The notes under the pieces were generated by a model. The model saw nothing but the letters and a program-made list of their open reading frames with translations. It ran no database searches and was not told the DNA's origin. From Pyxicephalus adspersus (Eukaryota; Chordata; Amphibia; Anura; Pyxicephalidae): DNA of 64,000 nt. The translations under genes and the position numbers were made by a program. Within the stretch, counting starts at the first letter, position 1. The number at the start of each line of letters is the position of its first letter. Below, piece by piece: positions 54,346-64,000 of the stretch. The stretch spans positions 28,854,603-28,918,602 of the forward strand of contig NC_092866.1 of the NCBI RefSeq assembly GCF_032062135.1. Reading direction: 5' to 3'.

Positions 54346-55224
54346 ACAAGACCAGACACAAGACACCCCCAGATGGATCGGACTGCCCTGCAGGATTGAA
54401 GGTAAGTGGATTTTTTTTGTCAGTTTTTATTTTAGTTCTTTAAGTCCACAAATGTTGAAAAGCACATCGTATATAAAACAGATAAAAAAAACAGATAAAG
54501 TGTTTTTTGGGGCTTTTTATTAGAAGACTCACTTTCCCAGAATTATTTAGCTTCCATTGCTGGATTCTTTTCTGAAAATGCTATTTGCCTGGGTGTCTTG
54601 ACATAAAAAAGTCTGAAGTCAAAGGCGTTTGTGTTCACTATTCCATTAATGGTTGAGTGCTTCTTTGATCTCACGGATTCAGGGAGGTATTGATAGCAGA
54701 GATAGCGCTAAGTAACCAGCAGCCTACACAAATTGTTTTTGGATGCATGGAGAAGATATAGAGATTTACTGTAATAACTGCTGTGCTTTATTGATAATTC
54801 GCCACTAGGTGACAGAACAGGCCTTAGTTTTATTATGTTTTGAGAGCACTGAATGAGGATTCAAACATATTAAAATAAAAAAATAGCCGAAATAACGTGT
54901 AAATGTTTAAATGGACCCATTAGTAGTTAGTTCCTGCGCTGTATGGAGGATATATTGATTTATTGGCTATCTGTTTATCTTTAAACTTCCTGTTTACTGA
55001 TATTTATATGTATGTAGAATAGTTATAAAATATAATTTAGCTCATTTGCTTTGCTCTTTACTTTGTGGCAGCTTGAATTTGCACTTCAGATGACATGTGG
55101 AAAGTGTGTTGATGCAGTAAAGGGCTAATTACAAGGTGTCCAAGGTAAGCTGCACCTATCCTAACTTATATATGACACAATGGACAATTTAAACTCAGGG
55201 AAGCCGACAGAGCATGTGTTTTTT

Positions 55225-55311
55225 TTTTAAGTTTTAGGCAACCCCGAGTGTGACTTTTTGCAGGTAAAATCCACCCCGAGTCACACTTGGGATTACTGCT
55301 AGGGGGGTTAA
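55225..55311 (+). mobile_element. piggyBac-like MITE, right end
   Basis: CCCCGAGTGTGACTTTTTG and CCCCGAGTCACACTTGGG precede CTGCTAGGGGGGTTAA, the inverse of the family's left end. The left limit was not located. Confidence 0.5.
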
Positions 55312-56065
55312 TGTACAGCAGGACCATCTGAAACACAAAGTTTTGTTTGCACTCAAAATACCATTAGAAAAGCATATTGGTTTATACTCAACTGACACCT
55401 AGTGGCATGTTCCAGAACTGCATTTGTCTGGGTTGACAGACCAGAGCTGTCAAAAACAATTTACACTTTACATGAAGACACAGCTCTGTCTACTGGTGAC
55501 TTACTTAAACAAAGCATTGTTTATGAGCATGTGGCCCATTATAACCAGCTCTAAAGGCGATAAGAAAGCAGAAAGAAATTCTGTACCAAATGGTTTTATT
55601 TTTCTTATAGTTGCCATTGGATGTCTGCAGTGAACAAGAGTGATACCTGACAATGCATTCCAATTTAAATCATTACAATTACATAGTTACATACTAGGTC
55701 AGGTTAAAAAAAATCCAACAAGTTTAAACTCCTGGGGAATTAAACTAATCCCAGGATAAAAACCTTTTGGCAAAATTGGGTCAAGCGGAGGGCAAAAAAA
55801 ACCCTGGTACAATGTGCTTCAACAGAGGAAAAAAATTCCTTCCTGATTCCATGAGGCAATCGGATGTTCCCTGGATCAACAGTCACTTATCATCCAGCTT
55901 TTACCTAAAGCTATCTATAGTAATTGCTGAAACTACTTCCTGAGGGAGCAGATTCCACATTTTCACAGACATTACAGTGAAGAATCCCTTCCTTATCCGG
56001 AGCTTAAACTTCTTTTCCTCCAGGCGCATTGATAATGCGCAATTGTAATGATCTCAAAGTGAATA

Positions 56066-57111
56066 CCGTATATACTCGTGTATAAGTCAATCCGCGTATA
56101 AGCCAGGGTACTTTTTTTAACGTGGAAAACAGTAAAAATTGATTGACTCGTGTATAAGCCGAGGGTGGGAAATGTTGCAGCTACTGGCAAATTTCAATAT
56201 TCAAATTAAATACCAATAAAATTGCATAATACAGCCATTATAGCCATAATATGGTAAACAAATACCATAATGAATATTTAGTGGTTAGGTAGGTATACTA
56301 TTTAACGTACCCAACCACTGAATTCTCTTTAACCTCCCTGGCAGTATTATTCTGTCCGGAAAAAGTGGCTGAAAGCGGCACTGCATTCAGCCACTGTAGC
56401 CCCCCATAGCGTTCTATTTCTGTCCGTATTTCCGCGCAAAAAGTGTTTCATTGTTTTGCATACAAATTTATTTTTCATTGTAGGTCTATAATTCATAGGC
56501 ATATCTCACCTAAATATGTCCAAAATTTAATAAATTTATTAATACACTAAAAAAAAAACACCAAAAAAAATCTATTATATATTATATAAAGATTTCTTTG
56601 TATTGGATTTATTACTGCTATTTTGTATTGAATCCAATACAAAATTATTTTAATTTCCTGCCGCTCCTCCAGCCCGCACTGACCTCATTGGGGAAACCCC
56701 GGAGATCGTCTCTGCAGTCAGTGGCTGAAGACAGAAGATGTGTCCGGAGGAGCTGCAGGGACAAGGTAAGTGGGGTTTACAGTAGTAATCTGATGTCATA
56801 CAATGTTGTATGACAATCAGATTACACTGTAACGTTATTTACTACTGTTTGCTCCTTTGAATTTGGCGCCGGAGTTACGCCGGCATGTAGCCACCGTAAC
56901 TCTGGCGTAACTCCAGCAAGGGGGGGGGGGGCTTTTGCAGCCAGCATATTTCCACTGCAGCCTGATGGCATTGTCATCAGGGGACGGAAACCGCTAGACG
57001 CGGCTGCCGGTTTGGGTGCTTCCATGCACCTGACTGGCGTATAAGCAGAGGGTGACTTTTTCAGCACATTTTGGGTGCTTAAAAAGTCGGCTTATACGCG
57101 GGTATATACGG
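56066..57111 (+). mobile_element. TIR DNA transposon, 1046 bp, TA target duplication
   Basis: Left end CCGTATATACTCGTGTATAA and right end inverse CCGTATATACCCGCGTATAA form terminal inverted repeats of about 25 bp. TA flanks both sides (56064-56065 and 57112-57113), and the related CR1 near 11090-11110 shows the unoccupied site with one TA. It encodes no transposase that I can see and carries a second, TTAA-type MITE inside. Confidence 0.88.
56329..56785 (+). mobile_element. piggyBac-like MITE nested in a TIR element
   Basis: It starts TTAACCTCCCTGGCAGTATT and TCTGTCCGG, like the copies at 5522 and 38179. The right end is uncertain; the internal AGGAGCTGCAGGGACAAGG-TAAG block resembles the one near 38660. 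Confidence 0.5.
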
Positions 57112-57589
57112 TAATTGGGAAGAGAGTTCTCTATATGGACCATTTATATTTTTATACAGGGTGATCATATCCACCCCTAATCGTCTCTTTTCAAGGGAGA
57201 ATAGATTCAGTTCAGCTAATCTGCAGTCTATTCCTCTTTTAATACAAGAAAGTACTTTACTAGCTTTAGGTATTGCAGCTTGGCATTGCATGCTGTTATT
57301 AAGTCTATGATCTACCAGAACCCCCAGATCCTTTTCCATTTCTGACTCCCCCAAGTGTTTTCCCCCTAGACAGTATGAAGAATGCATGTTGTTGGCTCTC
57401 AAGATGTTGACTCAGGGTTTTGCTCTATTGTTGATGTAAGTAGATTTTTTTGGGGCAGACCATTATTTCGAGAGAATTTGTAAAGTTTTCTAAAATTCAG
57501 TTTTATTTATTAATAACATAAATTACCAGGCACATATAGGGAACAACTGAGGATGGTTCGGCTCTTACTTTTTCAGAGCTGAACTATAC

Positions 57590-59990
57590 CTCATTAACAT
57601 AGTTACATGTTTGGGATGAGCAAAGTCAGTGTTGATCCCTTATTCTGACGTGTTTTGCCCCTTACGGGGTTCCTTAAGGGATTTATTAGAAATCAAAGTA
57701 CTAAAAATATGTATTATATAGATACAATCAGCATCATATATGGAAAATATGATATACAAATACAATCAGCATCATAGGCAAAAAAGACCCTTCAAACATG
57801 TTCCTAAAGTATTATTATGTAATATGTAATCAGGACTCATTTTAAATTAAATAGAGGATTAAATCATAGCAGTGATAGATGATGAGACTAACTTACTTTG
57901 TTAGTTAGAACAAAATGTTCAGCTGAGGGGCTACGTTTGAGGTAGTAAGGCGATTCAAGATAAGTATACTATTCGCTAGAGGAAATAATATAAGATAATA
58001 CTGGTTGGTAAGCATACAGTTTTTGATGTTAAGATCAAGAGGAAAAGAGGAGTAGTTTAAGATATATCATACATATTTAAAGAGAATTGGTATATGTAGT
58101 TACATAGGTGATCCAAAGGTAGGTGTTAACAGTCTGATGATAACCAGGGGTTTTCTAAAGGTAATAATGTAGAATAATATTTATTATTTGATCACATAAG
58201 ATTTCTTTAAGGAAGGTGCGTAGGGGTTGAATAAGTGAGAAACATTGAATTTTTTTTGTAATAGAAGAACTTACTATGGTGTAAGAAAGAAGAGTAAATT
58301 GCTTCAGGATAAGGTTATAGTTAGTTAACCACTGGTCTGTAGGGTATATAAGTAGATACTAATGATTCCCCAACATATTGGGTTACCAAAGAAGGGGGGG
58401 GGGGTAATATAAAAAATGAAAAGAGTATAGGTACCTTTTAAATATATGTACATATGTGCATGTACATGATGGTTCAAAAGTATATTTTGGTGTTGTAGCT
58501 GAGAACAACTGCAGAAAGATTGATTAGAGAAAAGAGAAAGGTTTATTACAAAAGATTGACCTGGTCTAAATGGATTATTTACTTTTGTATATTAGAATAA
58601 TATGGAAGGGAGCATACCTTATAAGTATGTCTTCGTCTGCAGTATGTAGTAGGCTTGATTAGGTAGGTTAGGATCATAAAAAATTACAATAACAATTTAT
58701 ATCAAGATCAAGAAATTAATAAGGGTAAAGTCCTTTTGATATTGACAACTTACTGTGTAACATCTGGTAGAGGCAGGAAACCGCCAGCAGTCAAAAACAA
58801 CCGAACATTGCTGGAAATTTCCCCTTATATAACATTGCGATATAATAAGAGCTCAAACCCCTTCTTTCCTTATTTACTACAGAGCTTATTATTAGTATCG
58901 CCTTTCAATAAACAATGGACATTTTAGGTCAAGACTGGGACAATTTTATGTCCCAAATACAAAACAACTATCAATCTCCAAAATATGATGAACAAAGAAG
59001 TAATTCCCCTTATTAGAAAAGTCAGAAAAATATTTTAAAGAAAATCAGTCCATCATTGGCATATTGTGTTTTTTGATAAATACATTATAGAGAAATGCAA
59101 TCCACCAGGTCTTAGGATCCATATCTTTCCTAATGGTAAACACCCGGAAACCATTAAACAGAATGGGAATTAGCTTTGACCAATTGCTCAGAGAATCTAA
59201 TTCATATTCTGATTGACTACTATAGAAAGGAACTAAATACTTTAAACCAAGAAATGGAAGAAATCCATTAAAAAAACGAACACATTATCAATACTACCGC
59301 CTTCAAAGATAAATACACATCCTTGAAATCCCACCTAGAGAAATTCAATACAAATATTTACACCAAAAAAAGAATCCAAATTTCAGAAAGACAAATGGAT
59401 TTTCACCAAACACAAAGTCTATATGTGGGACCCCTCAAGTCAGAAACGGCAAACCAACCCCTCTCCACCAACATCCACGAATTTCAATATGGGTGACCAA
59501 CAGCCAAACATGGGTGGCCAGCGGTCTTTTTTAGACCTGCACCCCCCCCCCCCCCCACTCCTATCACTGACCCAAATGATAGGCCCAATCGACATTAAGC
59601 TACAGGAGTTTAACCTGGGAGACAGAAACTAGAAATTATAAACCTGTCATCCTAAAGATTATGAAAAGATGAGGAAGACCTCTTAAAACTTGAGCTGTCC
59701 TTTTGCCCCCTGCAGAATTAGACAACTTTGAATTAGGGAATGATCTTCACCTATTTACTAGGAATCTGTCACTAAAACTCATCTTTGATAAGTCCTACTC
59801 ACAGGACTAATTCATACCCCCAGCAGGGTTTGAACATTTCAGTGCCCAAGACTTCAGAAATTTCAAAACCCTATACCAACTGCTTGAGGAAAACAGAAAG
59901 ACTCAGGTAATGGATGAGACAATCCCCACAACAGATCAAAATTCAGACCATACACCCTCTATAATAAATAATGACAATGAACAAGTTTAT
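57590..59990 (+). mobile_element. Probable Penelope-like retroelement, degraded
   Basis: Sense-strand pieces read EKCNPPGLRIHIFPNGKHPE (about 59094), FTKHKVYMWD (about 59402) and ELSFCPLQN followed in another frame by FELGNDLHLFTRNLSLK (about 59693-59780). That order (PRGLR, then YxW, then LSFxP ... F.RxLxLK) fits the N-terminal half of Penelope-like enzymes. A GTTTTGCCCCTTACGGGG block at about 57652 sits upstream. No reverse transcriptase core was recognised. Limits are approximate. Confidence 0.5.
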
Positions 59991-60239
59991 TTTGAAGGGA
60001 TGATGCTCTTCTATTAGTGATAGTCAGGACTTCATTAATATATTTACAAATAATTTTATCTCAAGTAAGTATGTGCCAATACTTGCTTAGGATTGACTGT
60101 AATTGCATTGATTGTTTAGTATTTAAGTCTAGTTTATAAGGCAGTTAATTAACATTGTAAAGGTTGTGAACCTTGCTGAACAGTAATAAAATCTCTGCAT
60201 ATACTTGCCTTAGGCATACAGAGGTTAGTGAGTGTAAAC

Positions 60240-60588
60240 ATAGGACACAGCATGTGCAGAAAAAAAAAATTTGAAATGAACATGTATACTTGAATATAAA
60301 CTGATCTGAGTAAAGCCCATGGCATTAGCCGTGAAGAACCACCCTGACATCACGACATAGAGGTAGGAGGTCACCACCACAAGTTGTGCCTCTTTGCAGA
60401 TGTTTTGATGTGTCTTTCCAACCCTCTGGTGTCCCTTCTCTACCACCTCCAAAAATTTTCAAGCCTACAAAAAAATAGCGACAAGTGTAAGTCGCTTAAC
60501 ATTTCCCCATCACCTGAAACCGTGTCAGCAATTCAGGCGTCCTTTCTCTTTAAGTGGGGGGAGTGCCGCCTGCAGTACCTGGGTGTAT

Positions 60589-60641
<53 letters not shown>

Positions 60642-62195
60642 AGCCCTCCTATGACACTCTGTATTCTACCAGCATCCCAGAACTGGTGAAAGACCTACCC
60701 ACACTACTGGAATCTTGGAAGAGATACCAAATCTCATAGCTAGGAAGCATCATCTCAATAAAATGATGTGGCTACCCAAGTTCTATACCCCATGCAGGCG
60801 CTACCAGTCAAAATTCCCTCACACACTCTTCAATCCCTACAGCAAACAATGCTGTCTTTTATCTAGGGTTAGCAGAGGCCACGCTTCCCAAAGCAGACTC
60901 TTTTTCCAGCCATGGAAACAGAGGGGTCTATCTGTGCCTCACCTTGGCTCGCATTGTAATGCTGCTCAGGTAGCTCTACCGACCCCTTACTATGTATCTG
61001 AAAGACCCCCTCTATGGGTCTCCCTGGAGGCAAGTGTTACAACCCCAGTGTCTGTGGAGGCCCTACTATGGATCCCCCTTCTAAGCCGAAACATATACCC
61101 TATGTTTGGCAAGGTGACCATGGCCCTGTAACAGGTGGAGTGGGAGCAGATATGGAACACACTGGCGCACTACAGCATTAATGCTTCTGCTGTAGAAGCT
61201 AATTACAAACTGTAAATATGATGGTACATGGTTCAAATGCACCTTGCAAAGATTATACCCACCCAATCCAAACACATTTTTCAGAGGCTGCATGGCAGTG
61301 GGTACACTATACCACATTTGGTGGGAATGTCCCAAAATGAGAAGGTACTGGACACACATCCACCAAATAGTGTACACCCTAGTGGGAGGCTCTTTTCCCA
61401 AACATCCAGTGGAAGCCCTCCTCATTCCTAAGTTATCTGTCAGCAGCAACACACTTCATGCTACTGACTTTCCTGTTCACGTCCCCTAAAATGGTACTAG
61501 CGAAGGCCTGGTGGTCATCCACCTCCACAATGGCACATGTTCAATTGGTTCCTCACCAGTGAGAAAATTTGGACTATACTCATGGCCAAGTTCCAGCGAG
61601 TTTGGACCCCCTGGATTGACTACTATATGCCCATGGGATAGCACCTTTGGTTCATCACATTATGACCTCCCCACACCTAGCCCCATCTTGAACCTTCAGA
61701 ATTGCATTGCTGGATGGCTGAAGACCTGTTCCCTCTCCTTTTCTCCCCCCTTGTCTATCTTCTCCTAATTTTTGTCCTTTCATGATACCCCTGAGGAGTT
61801 TTCAGGGTCTCTAAATTTTGTAACCATTGAATTTATAACTCAGGTAGCGGAGTTTACTCCCCCACTGCTCAGGTCAGGTGTAAGACAGCCGCTCCTAAAA
61901 GGGGGTGATCCCCTAGAACTCGTATACTACCAGTAAAGGCGGGTCAGAAAAGGCTGCCTAGAGCCTACCTCTCGACCAGATGTAGTCACCAATGGACTTG
62001 GACATTTCACGAATATATAGCCCCTTCAGATTCAAAGCACAAAAAGTTGTTGGAGTTTTGTACAAACAAGTTGCATTGTAATATATGTTTTATGCTCCTT
62101 TTTCTTATCCTTTATTGTTGCTTCTTATTTTTACTTTTCCTATTGAATTGTTTATTTTTCTTTGTAATACCTAATAAAAAATGTATTGCAACTTA
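60240..62195 (+). mobile_element. L1/Tx1-type LINE, 3' half, sense
   Basis: It holds NSDKCKSLNISPSPETV and ASFLFKWGECRLQYLGV (about 60470-60588), which follow the catalytic box in L1 enzymes. The C-terminal Cys/His region with YHIWWECPKMRRYWTH (about 61310) comes later. The 3' end carries TAATAAAAAATG near 62170. It is interrupted by a (TA)n tract and many frameshifts. Confidence 0.8.
60591..60638 (+). repeat. (TA)n microsatellite
   Basis: About 24 TA units inside an L1 copy. Confidence 0.95.
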
Positions 62196-62539
62196 ACTGA
62201 TCCTAAGGAAAAATACTTTGATTCTATTATAAACCTAGGTCTCATTTAAAATAGTAATCCATAGAAGAGCTAGTAAAATGAATGAGTGTAATTTTTTTAA
62301 ACAAAAAATAAAATAAATAATTTGTGGGCTCAGCCTGTTTTGTAAGTGTTGTGTACTTTGAGTTTGTATTTTTTTTTTACCAGTTTTCAGTTTAGATCCT
62401 CTTAAAACAACACTTTATTAAATAAAATAAAAATAAATATTTGGGAAAGGAAACTGGTCAGCTCCTTCAATTTAGAAGTAAGAGCTCTCAGCCTGCAGTA
62501 GAATATGCTGACTGTATTTACTTCCTAATTACGCAGGGG

Positions 62540-62879
62540 AAAAAAAAGTCACGTGGTCTCTGGATGGTTTGTTTGCATGATACAAGTTCCTCCTTGGCCC
62601 GCCCTATCCAGTAGCCTAGTATGGCAGTTTGAGCTCTTGCTCTTATAACTGTTTATATAGCGGATATTAACCGGTAGAACAAGCCAGGTGTTTACAAGGC
62701 GAACTTACCTTGGGGGTGATTTACTGATCACGTGTGTATTTTGCCTGGGAGAGACGATTCCTCGCGTTATTTGAGCGAGGACAGTGCGGCCGCCATTTTG
62801 TTGCTTCACACAGTGTGAGTGATCGTAGCAGTAGTGTCGCCTCATTCCTTGTCTCGTGCTATACTCACCGGCGGTCGCC
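62540..62879 (+). promoter_or_regulatory. RBM14 promoter and 5'UTR, CpG-rich
   Basis: CpG density rises sharply after about 62740. Two CACGTG E-boxes lie at 62550-62555 and 62729-62734. A GCCGCCATTTTG block at 62789-62800 matches the YY1-type element common just downstream of vertebrate start sites. No TATA box is evident. The transcription start is not determined. A consensus donor AAG|GTAAGT reads on the opposite strand (exon end 62709). Confidence 0.6.
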
Positions 62880-63222
62880 ATGAAGGACACCGTGAAGATC
62901 TTTATCGGTAACGTTGACGACCGCACTACGGAGGAGGAGGTGCACGACTTGTTCGAGAAGTACGGCCCGGTGGTAGGCTGCGCCGTCATGAAGCAATATG
63001 CCTTCGTCCACATGCGGGGCGCCGACCGAGCCAAGAAGGCCATCGAAGACCTGAACGGGTGGGAGCTGCACGGGAAGAGGATGGTGGTGGAGTTATCCAA
63101 GCCCAGGCCTCAGAACACCTGGAAGATATTCGTGGGCAATGTCAACGCTGCCTGCGATGCTTCCGAACTTCGCGTCATGTTTGAGGCCTACGGAAAGGTG
63201 GTGGAGTGTGATGTGGTGAAAG
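62880..63222 (+). CDS. RBM14: RBM14 (CoAA/PSPC2), first coding exon
   Basis: RBM14 is a nuclear paraspeckle RNA-binding coactivator. The ATG at 62880 sits in GGTCGCCATGA, a good Kozak context; an in-frame upstream CTG at 62856 is not needed. The exon encodes RRM1 with RNP2 KIFIGNV and RNP1 QYAFVHM, the linker VVELSKPRPQNTW and the first half of RRM2 with RNP2 KIFVGNV, ending VVECDVVK. The donor G|GTAATA at 63223 is phase 1, so the next exon should supply DYAFVHM. CAVMKQYAFVHMR and PRPQNTWKIFVGNV identify RBM14 rather than RBM4. The second exon, with the YxxQ-rich region, is outside the window. Coding GC is far above that of the surroundings. Confidence 0.93.
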
Positions 63223-64000
63223 GTAATAAAGGCGGCGAGGGGAATACTAGGTCGGCTTCGTGCTGGGTGAATGGAAAATGGCGGCCTTTGTGACCCGCCC
63301 CATCAGCCGGGAAATGGCATGTTAGGAATGGGACCGGCTCTTTTTATACCTCAGTATGCCCTCACTATATTTCCCATATTTGCTCATTCAGACTTCTGAA
63401 AGGCATTCGTGTTCTTTTTCTTCTTTTATTTCTCATGTTTGCATTTACACATAGATTTGTGTTTCACCCTATTTTGTTAGATATTACTGAACATAATATA
63501 CTTATTTTTGGAAGTGGAGACTTCCAATACTGCCCAGTTGGTATACCACATGTCACATATAAATCTGCCCCATGCCGGTGATGTCATTACCTCACCACAG
63601 TGATCACAGCTGATTTTGGAGGTCTTTTATAATGGGGCCAAATCCTCCAAATGCTTCATCCTTACTAAAATGGCCCCCAAATAAAACCCTACAGACTTGT
63701 CAAATCAAAATGTAGTCAGCAGCTGAAATCTGTCTGCCTTTTTTTAAAGGCCATCTAAACCCCAGAACAATAATATATTGCAGCTTCTCAGCCCTAAGAT
63801 GTAATGGCTCCTAATGCTTTTCCTTGCATTGTCATTTTCCAAAAATGAACCCTAACTTAGGGAAGTGGGAATTTGTTTTCTGAATTTCAGTAGTGTGCAG
63901 TTCTTCTTTAAATATGCCCAATACAAGGCAGAAATATGGGAAAACCAGTGGGTTAGGATATTACAAGGAGGACATTGGAAGAATTAAGCCTTTCTAAAGA
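63223..64000 (+). other. RBM14: RBM14 intron 1, start
   Basis: It begins at the donor GTAATA. No RRM2 second-half exon was seen before the window ends. GC drops quickly after about 63300. Confidence 0.75.

Larger units (their letters stand above)
55676..57415 (-). mobile_element. CR1-type LINE 3' part, split by a TIR transposon
   Basis: The CR1 pieces 55676-56065 and 57112-57415 are contiguous in other copies. The second piece encodes SSYCLGGKHLGESEMEKDLG and VLVDHRLNNSMQCQA on the minus strand. The interruption is the element at 56066-57111. Confidence 0.88.

Noticed and set aside
58125..58175. CTGATGA motif as a hammerhead ribozyme of a Penelope-like element
   Set aside because: The matching GAAA core and stems are not present in the right spacing.
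62705..63100. 131-codon minus-strand open frame over RBM14 exon 1
   Set aside because: It is an antisense shadow of a GC-rich coding exon with no recognisable domain.

Overview
The window is vertebrate nuclear DNA, most likely from an anuran amphibian (inferred, not proven). It has spliced genes with GT-AG introns and a dense load of repeats: L1/Tx1-type, CR1-type and L2-type LINEs, a probable Penelope-like element, and hAT- and piggyBac-like MITEs. The host genes are SPTBN2 (beta-III spectrin), an RBM4-family gene and RBM14. The same genes are neighbours on human 11q13, so the locus looks orthologous.

Region 1, 1-29673 (+): the 3' four fifths of SPTBN2. I resolve 27 exons by joining splice sites in frame. 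They sum to 5853 nt (1950 codons plus stop) with no frame break. They encode the end of spectrin repeat 2 through partial repeat 17, a proline-rich linker, the PH domain and the C-terminal tail. The actin-binding CH domains lie left of the window. Most introns are short. One of 8.9 kb (2909-11818) is filled by an antisense CR1, an antisense L1/Tx1, a MITE and a sense CR1. The 3'UTR holds a fresh tandem duplication of about 485 bp.

Region 2, about 30.9-50 kb: intergenic, almost entirely repeats. It holds an antisense near-complete L1/Tx1 (about 38-44.5 kb) carrying nested MITEs, a sense L1/Tx1 remnant with a 36-C tract, hAT MITEs with perfect 8-bp target duplications, a CR1 copy and a 108-N gap.

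Region 3, 50176-50750 (-): an intact terminal exon of an RBM4-family splicing factor (CCHC knuckle and C-terminal region). Its RRM exons are not visible in the window. From 50.8 to 62.2 kb follow repeats: L2, CR1 split by a TIR transposon, Penelope-like, L1/Tx1.

Region 4, 62.5-64 kb (+): a CpG-rich promoter and the first coding exon of RBM14 (RRM1 and the first half of RRM2).

I found no CRISPR array, operon, tRNA or rRNA, and no convincing undescribed system. The most unusual items are the RBM4 fragment without RRM exons facing RBM14, a 75-bp-arm intronic hairpin, the 3'UTR duplication with a copy-specific poly(A) signal, and a transposon insertion whose target duplication can be read against LINE paralogues.
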